Source: CAZEJK01 sp964512045
GTDB taxonomy: Bacteria; Acidobacteriota; Thermoanaerobaculia; Thermoanaerobaculales; Sulfomarinibacteraceae
Assembly (NCBI GenBank): GCA_964512045.1
Contig: CAZEJK010000170.1
Span: 1-10,904 of the forward strand
Direction: 5' to 3'
Length of the DNA stretch: 10,904 nucleotides
A program made the position numbers and the translations under genes. The notes under the pieces are model-generated. The model ran no database searches. It was given only the letters and a program-made list of their open reading frames with translations, and was not told where the DNA came from. Shown piece after piece: positions 1 to 6,550 of the stretch; position 1 is the stretch's first letter, and each line of letters begins with the position of its first letter.

Positions 1-32
1 ATGGCTGTCGCTGGCGATGGCCCGTGATGATA

Positions 33-110
33 AACCGCGAAGGCGCGAAGGACGCGAAGAGACGAGTATATGAGCCCTCCTCTCTTCGCGTCCTTCTCGT
101 CTTTGCGGTT
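33..110. repeat. Long imperfect inverted repeat (dispersed intergenic palindrome type)
   Basis: Two 30-nt arms (33-62 and 81-110) are reverse complements at 27 of 30 positions and enclose an 18-nt loop. The mismatches lie in the outer half of the arms; the inner core GGACGCGAAGAGA is perfect. The arms are built from iterated GCGAAGG-like units ending in AACCGC. Repeats of this kind (forms of CGCGTCCTTCGCG...TTTGCGGTT) are widely scattered between genes in many bacterial genomes, so this is probably one copy of a multicopy family. That last point is from memory of such repeats; one window cannot show copy number. There is no T-run after the stem, so it is not a classical intrinsic terminator, though the transcript would fold strongly. 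The sequence before it (1-32) may hold the end of an upstream gene, with a stop at 25-27 in frame 1, but this cannot be decided. Confidence 0.8.
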
Positions 111-732
111 GAATCTGGACGGCCACTCAGCATCGGAGCGCCACTCTCGTAGCGGCATCGGGGCCCATGTCCTGGGTTGATCTCTGTTGGGCACGTGGAA
201 GGGGCGCTATGGGTCATACGGCGCCCTCCCAGACGGCCTTGTGGAGCGCCGGCGAGATAGATGGGAGCTGTTCCCTGAAGACCTTGTTGAGGCGATGGTA
301 GCCCCTGTTGCGACGGAACTCGCCGGAGTGCGTGCATCGATGGTGTTGTGAGCAAGTTGGGTGCCAGCGGTGGGCGCAGGAGTACCTGCCGGTGCTGCAG
401 ATCCACTCCTGAGCTGGCGGGATGTGCACCTTCTCCCCTCCCTGGGCTGACCAACCGTTGTAAGCCGGTGCAGTCGCCACATGCCGATGCACTCGGTCAG
501 GTCATTTGTACCACGGAATCAGGATCTGCGGTGCGATGAGGTGTGTCAGGCTGCTGTTCGATCTCGCCGAGGGAGACTGAGTGAGTCAGATTCCCAGGCG
601 CTAGCGAGCCAAATTTTGCGGTCAGTGCAAAAAATTATGCAATTCAACGTCGTTTTTCGGCGACCTCGAGGTTGGCATGGCTTGCAAGGGGGTGCGACAA
701 CACGCGGCCTCTGTGGCCATGAGGAGGGAATC
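111..732. other. Gene-poor stretch, no supported coding region
   Basis: I see no recognisable protein, tRNA or rRNA here. The longest open frames are about 90 codons on the - strand (482-207 and 492-214). The second reads as a Cys/His-rich peptide with an RNRGYHRLNKVFREQLP segment, bounded upstream by an in-frame stop. It has no SD and no family I recognise; it could be a decayed gene fragment or chance. The last 130 bases (about 600-650) are more AT-rich than the surroundings, with runs such as AAATTTTG and AAAAAATTATG. They are a plausible promoter region for the lipoprotein gene that follows, but no well-spaced -35/-10 pair is convincing. Confidence 0.5.
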
Positions 733-1206
733 ATGATGTTGCACACCACAACCAGAATGCTGACAGCGATCCTCGCGATCGCGTTGCTCAGTGCATGCAC
801 CACGATCACGCGCGGCTCGCGGGAGGCTTTCGCCGTCTCTACAGACCCGCCGGGCGCCCAGGCTGACGTGACCGACTCACAGGGCACGAAGTCCTGCATC
901 ACACCGTGCAGTGTGAAGGTGAAGCGGCGCGGCACGCTGCATGTCGTGATCAGCAAGGCGGGCTTCAAGACTCTGCGCACAATGGTCAGCTCGAGCATCG
1001 ACGGTGGTGGTTCCGCCGGGATGGCCGGGAACTTGCTGTTCGGCGGGCTGATCGGCGCTGCGGTGGACGCCGGCTCCGGCGCGATGCACAGCCACAAGCC
1101 AAACCCATTGGAGGTGGCGCTCGAGCCGGAGGAGCAGCCGGAGCCTCCGCCGAACCCGCAAAAGGACGTGGTTAGCAAACCCATTGGCGGGGGCGACGGC
1201 TTCTGA
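733..1206 (+). CDS. PEGA-domain-like lipoprotein
   Basis: 157-residue predicted lipoprotein, anchored in the cell envelope; function unknown. The N-terminus is a lipoprotein signal: Thr/Arg residues, a hydrophobic run (LTAILAIALL) and a lipobox L19-S-A-C22, giving a mature protein starting at Cys22. Residues 33-85 fit a PEGA-like beta fold (VSTDPPGAQADV, then CITPCSVKVKRRG, then VVISKAGFKTLR). A Gly-rich segment follows (GNLLFGGLIGAAVDAGSGA, 99-117), then NPLEVAL. This order is familiar from small lipoproteins often mislabelled translation initiation factor 2-like. The tail is Pro/Glu-rich. The start is set by AGGAGG at 722-727; ATG 736 is an equally good alternative that leaves the signal intact. 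The frame stays open upstream to 481, but using that would bury the signal peptide behind about 84 odd residues. No terminator is visible after the stop; the next gene begins 97 nt on. Cys55 and Cys59 could form a disulfide. Confidence 0.8.
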   Translation: MMLHTTTRMLTAILAIALLSACTTITRGSREAFAVSTDPPGAQADVTDSQGTKSCITPCSVKVKRRGTLHVVISKAGFKTLRTMVSSSIDGGGSAGMAGNLLFGGLIGAAVDAGSGAMHSHKPNPLEVALEPEEQPEPPPNPQKDVVSKPIGGGDGF

Positions 1207-1303
1207 CGTCATCAGCGAAGCTCAGGTCAGCCGGCGCCAACCGACTGGGAGGTGCCGCTATCTTGGAACCAGGGTCATACGACTTTGTGGACGGGAGGTT
1301 GAG

Positions 1304-1858
1304 ATGTCACCACGACGGACGATCATCGCAGTTGCGAGCTTCTTGGTGCTCACGGGCTCGGTGCAGGCCCAGGAGGCTGAGCCGAAGGTCATCGCCAGTC
1401 CAGGCGGCCGCTACGCCTTCGGTCAGGTCAACTCGGTCCGAGCAGATCAGTTTCTGCTTGACACGGAGACTGGAAAGATGTGGCGAATTCTGACAATCAC
1501 AGATGACAGCGGGGAGCGGCTGTACTGGGGCCTGGAGCCGATCGTTCGCCGCGATGAGAGCGATGTGCTGGACAACGCGATCGGGACACGCGAGATGCGA
1601 ACACGTGCTGTTGTGCGGCAGGGCCTCGTGGCAGTGCGCAACGCGAGCGCTGGGCTCCACCGGCTCGTGCAGTCGACGGAGTACGACTACGACGAAGCGA
1701 TTCGGGAGATTCAGCTGCTCAACGGTAACATCGGCGCGGGCCGCAGGGCCGAGATTGTGGAGAACGTTGTCGCGCTGCTGCAGACTTCACGGGATACGGT
1801 CGAACGCGCGAATACCAGCCTCGAAGCGGCGAAGGACACGCTACGGGAGCTGGAGTAG
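1304..1858 (+). CDS. Secreted protein with Sec signal and helical C-terminus, function unknown
   Basis: 184 residues. I do not recognise a named family. Residues 1-22 form a Sec signal peptide (MSPRRT, hydrophobic IIAVASFLVLTG, then VQA|QEA with likely cleavage after Ala22), so the product should be periplasmic or exported. Residues 35-65 carry GGRYAFGQVNSVRADQFLLDTETGKMWRI, a short beta-rich motif (YxFGQ...LLDTxTGKxW) seen in many small exported hypothetical proteins. The last 90 residues are charged and helical, with heptad-like spacing (AEIVENVVALLQ, VERANTSLEAAKDTLRELE), suggesting a coiled coil. The start is chosen for GGGAGG at 1293-1298, 5 nt before the ATG, and because it exposes the signal peptide; the frame is open back to 1184 but would overlap the previous gene. 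It may share a transcript with the genes on either side, all on the same strand with gaps under 100 nt. Confidence 0.75.
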   Translation: MSPRRTIIAVASFLVLTGSVQAQEAEPKVIASPGGRYAFGQVNSVRADQFLLDTETGKMWRILTITDDSGERLYWGLEPIVRRDESDVLDNAIGTREMRTRAVVRQGLVAVRNASAGLHRLVQSTEYDYDEAIREIQLLNGNIGAGRRAEIVENVVALLQTSRDTVERANTSLEAAKDTLRELE

Positions 1859-1935
1859 ATTCAGAGAGCCTTGATCATCTCGGCTGCACGAGGCCGGAAC
1901 TCGAGCGAGGCGGCGCAGCAGCAAGGAGGCTGAGC

Positions 1936-2403
1936 GTGGACAATATCGAGGACTCGGTTCAGGGTTACGAGGACTTCTACAAGAAGCTCCGGGTGAAGAT
2001 TCGGAAATGGCTGGAGTCCAAGGAGGGGAAGAACCACCGCCTTTCCGGTGTGATCATGCTGGCGCCAGATCTCGTGCATCTGCTGATCCGGCTCATTCTC
2101 GATGCGGATGTGCCAAAGGCGCAGAAGGCGAAGCTCATCGCAGTGCTCGCATACTTCGTGTCACCGATCGACATGATTCCAGAAGGCATTGTCGGTCCTG
2201 CCGGGTACATTGATGACATCGTCCTCGCTGTGATGACGTTGCACGCCATGCTGAACCACGTCGACGAGGAGGTCGTGAGACGACACTGGGCGGGAGAGGG
2301 CGACATCCTCGAGGTTGTCCAGAGCATCCTGGACTCGGCGGCGTCGCTGTTGGACGAGGGCATTCTCCGAAACCTGAAGCGGATGCTCGGTCTCGAAGCC
2401 TGA
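1936..2403 (+). CDS. YkvA/DUF1232 family protein
   Basis: 155 residues with a GTG start, preceded by a near-perfect SD AAGGAGG (1923-1929) 6 nt upstream. The centre carries the DUF1232 signature: KLIAVLAYFVSPIDMIPEGI (66-85) followed by GYIDD (90-94) and a hydrophobic helix, the usual YxxSPIDxIPD...GxxDD pattern. DUF1232 proteins are small and probably membrane-associated; no biochemical role is established that I can name. The N-terminal 35 residues are basic and charged (YKKLRVKIRKWLESKEGK); the C-terminal third is helical with acidic stretches. No signal peptide is seen. The gap to the preceding gene is 77 nt with no obvious terminator, so co-transcription with it is plausible. Downstream lies the palindrome cluster 2446-2525. 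The family call is firm; the role is unknown. Confidence 0.88.
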   Translation: MDNIEDSVQGYEDFYKKLRVKIRKWLESKEGKNHRLSGVIMLAPDLVHLLIRLILDADVPKAQKAKLIAVLAYFVSPIDMIPEGIVGPAGYIDDIVLAVMTLHAMLNHVDEEVVRRHWAGEGDILEVVQSILDSAASLLDEGILRNLKRMLGLEA

Positions 2404-2445
2404 CTCAACAATGTCTGACAGGGACGTCCGAGGGCTCTGGTGTTA

Positions 2446-2525
2446 CGCCAGCTTGCCCACGGCTGGCGAAGGCCGGATCCGGGCTCCCGCAGCTTCTCGC
2501 GAAGCTCTCTCGGAATGCCGGATCC
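2446..2525. repeat. Palindrome cluster resembling a REP-type element
   Basis: Two nested hairpins lie between the DUF1232 gene and the Lrp-like gene. The first has perfect 7-nt arms CGCCAGC (2446-2452) and GCTGGCG (2462-2468) with a 9-nt loop. The second is a 51-nt imperfect palindrome, 2475-2525. Its outer arms 2475-2489 and 2511-2525 pair at 12 of 15 positions, both ending in GGATCC, and its core is AGCTTC-TCGC-GAAGCT (2491-2506). The motif GCCGGATCC occurs twice (2472-2480 and 2517-2525), and CCGGATCCGG at 2473-2482 is itself a perfect palindrome. The general form (CCGGAATG...GGCTCCCG around a GCGAAGC core) resembles proteobacterial REP elements. No T-run follows, so factor-independent termination is not evident, but the element may end or stabilise the upstream transcript. 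Confidence 0.6.
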
Positions 2526-2563
2526 CTCGTCGCCGGTAGAATGGCCGCAGGAGGCGCACGCTC

Positions 2564-2842
2564 ATGATCAATGCAGTGGTACTGATGAAGATCCGCAACG
2601 ACAGGATCAACGATGTGGCCGAGAGCTTGCTGGAGCTGAAAGGCGTCACCGAGGTGTACTCGGTGGCCGGTCAGTACGACCTGGTGGCCATTCTGCGGGC
2701 CTCCAGCGATGACGGAATCGCCGCTCTGGTGACCGACAACCTGCTCAAGACCGAGGGCGTGCTCTCATCGGAGACGCTGATCGCGTTCCGCGTGTACTCG
2801 AGGTACGACCTCGAGAGGATGTTCTCCATCGGAATGGACTGA
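2564..2842 (+). CDS. Stand-alone Lrp/AsnC ligand-binding (RAM) domain protein
   Basis: 92 residues, the size of the C-terminal effector-binding half of an Lrp/AsnC regulator, with no helix-turn-helix in front. It begins directly with the first beta strand (INAVVLMKI), then a helix (VAESLLELKG), then the diagnostic stretch VTEVYSVAGQYDLVAIL (28-44) and the closing strand GVLSSETLIAFRVYSRYDL (65-83). In Lrp proteins this ferredoxin-like domain binds amino acids and oligomerises; single-domain versions are known and may sense small molecules or pair with full-length regulators. The start is firm: AGGAGG at 2549-2554, 9 nt before the ATG, and the upstream DNA is palindromic and non-coding, so the missing DNA-binding domain is not an annotation error. 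Transcription is convergent with the reductase gene. Ligand and partner are unknown. Confidence 0.9.
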   Translation: MINAVVLMKIRNDRINDVAESLLELKGVTEVYSVAGQYDLVAILRASSDDGIAALVTDNLLKTEGVLSSETLIAFRVYSRYDLERMFSIGMD

Positions 2843-3074
2843 CGCGGCCGCGAGCTGCAACTAGGGTACTGCTCCGGAGCTGACGGTCCCCCGTCCGCGT
2901 CCGTTCTCAAGGGGTCGACATTGGCCGCCAGCTGCCCCAACCCACCTCGTTTCACTCGCAGGGGCAATGACACCGCAGCCCGGCCCCGGTCTGTGCCGCT
3001 CTGGCCCCGCCAGCCGGCTCCCGGCTCTCCGGCCCCGGCGATGATGTCTCGTTTCCTCGGAGATGCGCCGGTCG
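2843..3074. terminator. Convergent intergenic gap with several short hairpins; possible bidirectional termination zone
   Basis: This 232-nt gap separates the 3' ends of two convergent genes. It contains CGCGGCCGCG (2843-2852) immediately after the Lrp-like stop, GCTCCGGAGC (2871-2880), a GACGG/CCGTC stem with a 4-nt loop (2882-2895), and AGCCGG-CTC-CCGGCT (3012-3026) on the reductase side. Such stems are placed where both genes should terminate, but none is followed by a T-run on either strand. In GC-rich DNA short palindromes arise easily, so the assignment is tentative. I see no gene in the gap; open frames crossing it are extensions of antisense frames. Confidence 0.3.
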
Positions 3075-5054
3075 TCAGCCACCAGCGCGGTCGGGGGCCA
3101 TGTCGCACGCGCCGCCCTCGCAGAAGGTGGCCTCGTGCTCGGGATCGTGCCCGGGGTCGCCCTCGAGCGGTGTGAGCCCGGCGACCATCTCGCGGTACTG
3201 CTCCTCGGTGATCTCCTCGTACGGCGCCTGGGCGTAGCCGTGGCCACGCGACGGCAGGAACACCATCGCCTTGAGCCGGTCCTCGTACGCGCTCAAGATC
3301 CGCGGAATCTCGCCGGCCTCCCGCTCGGGGTCGAGCTGGGCGGTGCACGAGACCTGGTTGTCCGACCACCACCGCTGCATCTGCGCGGCCAGATCCACCT
3401 TCTCGCGCACGCTCACGTCGCGCTTGCGCCGGCCCGCATGGGGCACGTGAATCGGAAACGCCACCACCATCGTGCCATCGGCGTACCGGTCCGGCGCCGC
3501 CGAGTAGCCGGCGCGCTGGCACAGCTCCACCAGCGGATGATCCTCGGCGATCCGCAGCCTGCGGATGTAGTACGGCGCATGGTCCCAGTGCACCCCCGGG
3601 GTCGCGCCCGCGAGCAGGCTGACGGTGCCGGACGGCTTGACCGAGGTCAGCTTGATCGAGCGCGGCACCCGCAGCCAGGTGGAGTAGCTCTCGTCCAGCC
3701 GCGTGAGGTACTCGTACGCCTCCTGGCACCAGTGGAAGAACCGACGGTAGCCGAACCGGTTGATCGCCTGGACGATACCGGTCATCGAGCAGCCGATCCG
3801 CCGGTTGCGCAGCATCACCTGCGCCGCCGCCGGGTCCGCCGCCGGAACCAGGGTGACGGTCTTGGCGTACTGGTAGGCGATCCGCAGGGTGCGCAGGTAG
3901 TCGTCCAGGTCCTCGTGGTGCGCCGGGTAGGTCTCCACGAGGGTGCACAGCTCCCGGTCCCACAACGTCTGCTCGACGCACGGGTTGCTCCCCATTGCCC
4001 CGTCGTCGACGCGCCCCGGCGGGTCGGCCATCCGCCCGAACCGGCGGGCGTTCTCGAGCCACAGGTAGCCCGGCTCGCCGTTGGCGGCGCTGCGCGCTGC
4101 CACCTCGCTGTAGTCCATCCCGATCTCGGCGAAGATCGAGTTGTTCGAGACCCAGCGGTGCGACTCGACGGCATCGGGGTCGCTCTTGAGCTGGATGAAC
4201 TGCCGGTCGTCCGGCGACCCGAAGGCGATCTGCGCCGAGCGCCGGATGCCGCCGGCGACCACGCACCGCCCTATCAGGTTCATGGTGTCGACGATCAACC
4301 GCGCGTCCACACGCCGGCCAACCACACCGTCGTACAGCTCCTCGAGGCTGGCCAGCATCTGCTCCAGCGGCTCGGGCCCGCTGGCCACGCCACCGAAGCT
4401 GGACAGCGGCGCGCCCCGCGGACGGATCTCAGAGGTGTCCCATCGGGCCGGCATGGTGCCCTCGCCGGCATACGACATGAGCAGCCGACGCAGCGCCTCC
4501 GCCCACCCTTCGCGGCTGTCGCCGACGGTGTGCGGCTCGGAGGCACGCTTCGGCCCAACGATCTCCACCGAGCCTGCGCCCCGCGTGTCGAACCCGACGC
4601 CGACGCCGAGCATCGACATCCGCAGCATCCAGCAGAACGGCTCGGCGAAGTCTGAGGCGACGCTCTGGGTGGACACGAAGCCACAGTTATTGAGCGCGGC
4701 GCCGCCCCGCTCGTACAGGAAGTCGGTCCCCATGATCCACAGGCCGCGACCGGGCGGCGTCCACTTGAAGGTGAACATCCGCTCGTACGCCTCGCGCGCG
4801 AGCCACCGTGCGGTGCAGTCGTCCCAACGCAGGCCCGCCTCGAGGCAGTGGGCTCGCTGCACGGTCACCATCCCTTCGATGACCCGTCGGCAGGTCTGCC
4901 ACCACGCCTCGCCGTCGCGGCTGTACGATCGCTTGAACGTGATCCAGCCGAGCGCGCCAAACCCCCACCGTACCGGCCTCTGGCTGAACGGCGCGAGAAA
5001 CTCGTCGGTGAGCCGGAAGACGCCGTGGCGGTCGACGTCGATCACACGCTTCAC
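3075..5054 (-). CDS. nrdJ: Adenosylcobalamin-dependent ribonucleoside-triphosphate reductase (class II, RTPR type)
   Basis: Reduces ribonucleoside triphosphates to 2'-deoxy forms using a radical from coenzyme B12. 659 residues, somewhat shorter than the 739 of the L. leichmannii enzyme. The class II monomeric signature is complete: NNCGF with Cys124 (counterpart of Cys119), N357-P-C359-V-E361 (thiyl-radical Cys408 with its Asn and Glu), Cys370 (Cys419, the same 11-residue spacing), SVKPSGTVSLLAGATPG (471-487), and a C-terminal CEGGAC with Cys645/Cys650 (Cys731/Cys736, the shuttle pair). The N-terminus VRWGFGALGWITFKRSYSR fits the family. The residue after the radical Cys is Val where the archetype has Gly. 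The start chosen is GTG 5054, overlapping the otsA stop by 4 nt (GTGA), with GAGG (5065-5062) 7 nt upstream; the frame is open to 5147, but that would overlap otsA by 97 nt and adds non-family sequence. The overlap implies co-transcription and coupled translation with otsA. No cobalamin riboswitch is seen. Confidence 0.95.
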   Translation of the reverse strand: MKRVIDVDRHGVFRLTDEFLAPFSQRPVRWGFGALGWITFKRSYSRDGEAWWQTCRRVIEGMVTVQRAHCLEAGLRWDDCTARWLAREAYERMFTFKWTPPGRGLWIMGTDFLYERGGAALNNCGFVSTQSVASDFAEPFCWMLRMSMLGVGVGFDTRGAGSVEIVGPKRASEPHTVGDSREGWAEALRRLLMSYAGEGTMPARWDTSEIRPRGAPLSSFGGVASGPEPLEQMLASLEELYDGVVGRRVDARLIVDTMNLIGRCVVAGGIRRSAQIAFGSPDDRQFIQLKSDPDAVESHRWVSNNSIFAEIGMDYSEVAARSAANGEPGYLWLENARRFGRMADPPGRVDDGAMGSNPCVEQTLWDRELCTLVETYPAHHEDLDDYLRTLRIAYQYAKTVTLVPAADPAAAQVMLRNRRIGCSMTGIVQAINRFGYRRFFHWCQEAYEYLTRLDESYSTWLRVPRSIKLTSVKPSGTVSLLAGATPGVHWDHAPYYIRRLRIAEDHPLVELCQRAGYSAAPDRYADGTMVVAFPIHVPHAGRRKRDVSVREKVDLAAQMQRWWSDNQVSCTAQLDPEREAGEIPRILSAYEDRLKAMVFLPSRGHGYAQAPYEEITEEQYREMVAGLTPLEGDPGHDPEHEATFCEGGACDMAPDRAGG

Positions 5055-6550
5055 GCCTTCACCTCGAGCTGCTCCACATAGCGCTGGATCACCGGGAAGT
5101 CGTCGAGCCGGCGGCCCGCCGCGGCCTGCAGAAACCCGTCGACCCACCAGAAGATGTCGTGCCGCCGCACCCCTCGGCGCAGCCGCTCGGTACGCTGCTG
5201 GCGCTCCTCCAGCGGCATGGCGACGGCCCTGCGGATCGCCTCGGCCGTGTCCTCCACGTCGTTCGGGTTGACCATCAGTGCGTTGCGGTGCATCTGCGAG
5301 GCGGCGCCGGTGAACTCGCTGAGCACCGGCACCCCGAGACGGTCCGGGCTCGCCGCACAGAACTCCTTGACGATCAGGTTCATCCCGTCCTTGATCGGCG
5401 TGACCAGAGCGACCTGACAGGCGGCGTAGTAGGCAAGCAGATCGCGCCGGGGCAGATGGCCGTACAGGTAGTGGATCGGCGCCCAGCCGGGCTGGCTGAA
5501 CCGGCCGTTGATCTCGCCGATGCGACGGTCGATCCGCTGCTTGAGCTCATCGTAGGACGGAAGCTGACGCCGGCTCGGGACCACGACCTGGATGAGGGTG
5601 AGCTGACGGTGGAGCTCCGGGTGGTGCTCGAGCAGGTGCTCGAGGGCGTTGAGGCGTTGCGGAATCCCCTTGGTGTAGTCGAGGCGATCCACGCCCAGGA
5701 GCAGGTTGTCGACGTCAAACTGCTGGGCCAGACGGGCGGCCGCATCGACCACATCGGGCTGGATAGCGCCGTCGGCGAACTCGCGGTAGTCGATGCTGAT
5801 CGGGAAGCTGCCGATCTTCAGGCGGTGTCCATCCGCCAGCTCCACCACGGACAGCGCACCCTCGCGGTGGACCCGCACGTTGCGCACCAGCGTGCGCAGG
5901 CACGCCACGAGGTTCCGCCGGTCACGCATCGTCTGCACACCGATCAGGTCGTACTGGAGGAGACCGTTCAGGATCTCGAGCCGGCGGGGCAGCCTCAAGA
6001 AGATGTCCAAAGGGGGAAACGGGGTGTGCAGGAAGTAGGCGATCGAGCGCTCGACATCCATCTCACGGAGCGCGCCCGCCACCCCCATCAGATGGTAGTC
6101 GTGCACCCACACGAAGTCCTCCGGCGCGGTGGAGCTGGCAATGGTCTCGGCGAACGCCCGGTTCACGCGCTGATAGGCCTGCCAGAAGCGCGGCTCGTAG
6201 TTGGCCGTGCCCGGCAGATCGTGGAACACCGGCCACAGCACCTGGTTGGCGAAGCCGTAGTAGTACAGCTCCACCTCCTCTGCGGTCAGCGGTTGGGCGA
6301 TCAGCCGGTAGCCCGCGTCCTCCTCGGCATCGGCCAGCATGCTGTCCAGACCATCCTCGACGGAGCTGCCAGGCCAACCGATCCACACCCCGCCGCGATC
6401 CTTGAGCACTGGCGCCAGCGCCGACACGAGCCCACCAGACCCCGGCACCAGCCGGCCGCTCCCGTCCGGCTGCCGCTCGACCACCACCGGCAGTCGGTTG
6501 GAGACCACCACCATCCGGCCCTGCGGGCTGGCGCTCTGCTTCTCCTCCAT
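5051..6550 (-). CDS. otsA: Alpha,alpha-trehalose-phosphate synthase (UDP-forming), GT20
   Basis: Transfers glucose from UDP-glucose to glucose-6-phosphate, giving trehalose-6-phosphate; cytoplasmic, first step of the OtsAB route to trehalose. 499 residues, full length for GT20. Landmarks in order: VVVSNRLPVVV (14-24, Arg19 being the sugar-phosphate contact), GGVWIGWPG (53-61), YYYGFANQVLWPVFH (96-110), WVHDYHLM (148-155, Asp151), HTPFPP (175-180), GVDRLDYTKGIPQR (286-299; Arg289 and Lys294 contact the nucleotide diphosphate), and TPIKDGMNLIVKEF (384-397; Asp388 and Glu396). All expected binding residues are present. The ATG at 6550 has AAGGAG 6 nt upstream (6562-6557); an internal Met13 would shorten it without touching the fold. 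It is divergent from the otsB fusion gene across a 318-nt regulatory gap, and its stop overlaps the reductase start, making otsA the first gene of a two-gene unit. Role call firm; UDP- versus ADP-glucose preference cannot be read by eye. Confidence 0.96.
   Translation of the reverse strand: MEEKQSASPQGRMVVVSNRLPVVVERQPDGSGRLVPGSGGLVSALAPVLKDRGGVWIGWPGSSVEDGLDSMLADAEEDAGYRLIAQPLTAEEVELYYYGFANQVLWPVFHDLPGTANYEPRFWQAYQRVNRAFAETIASSTAPEDFVWVHDYHLMGVAGALREMDVERSIAYFLHTPFPPLDIFLRLPRRLEILNGLLQYDLIGVQTMRDRRNLVACLRTLVRNVRVHREGALSVVELADGHRLKIGSFPISIDYREFADGAIQPDVVDAAARLAQQFDVDNLLLGVDRLDYTKGIPQRLNALEHLLEHHPELHRQLTLIQVVVPSRRQLPSYDELKQRIDRRIGEINGRFSQPGWAPIHYLYGHLPRRDLLAYYAACQVALVTPIKDGMNLIVKEFCAASPDRLGVPVLSEFTGAASQMHRNALMVNPNDVEDTAEAIRRAVAMPLEERQQRTERLRRGVRRHDIFWWVDGFLQAAAGRRLDDFPVIQRYVEQLEVKA

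Noticed and set aside
481..732. Upstream extension of the lipoprotein reading frame.
   Set aside because: It would place about 84 unremarkable residues ahead of a complete lipoprotein signal; the AGGAGG at 722-727 marks the start.
2537..2542. TAGAAT as a -10 box for the Lrp-like gene.
   Set aside because: Transcription would begin within the SD of the gene, and there is no matching -35 element at 16-18 nt.
3012..3026. AGCCGG-CTC-CCGGCT stem as an intrinsic terminator for the reductase gene.
   Set aside because: There is no T-run on the - strand after the stem; it is kept only as part of a tentative termination zone.
2671..4266. 531-codon - strand frame overlapping the reductase and the Lrp-like gene.
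   Set aside because: Arg/Gly/Ala-rich shadow frame crossing two well-supported genes and the gap between them.
3063..4655. 530-codon + strand frame antisense to the ribonucleotide reductase.
   Set aside because: Low-complexity Arg/Val/His/Leu composition and full overlap with a gene whose catalytic motifs are intact.
5066..5147. Longer start for the reductase, overlapping the end of otsA by 97 nt.
   Set aside because: The extra residues are Arg/Gly/Pro-rich and unlike the family; the GTGA overlap with an SD is the typical coupled arrangement.
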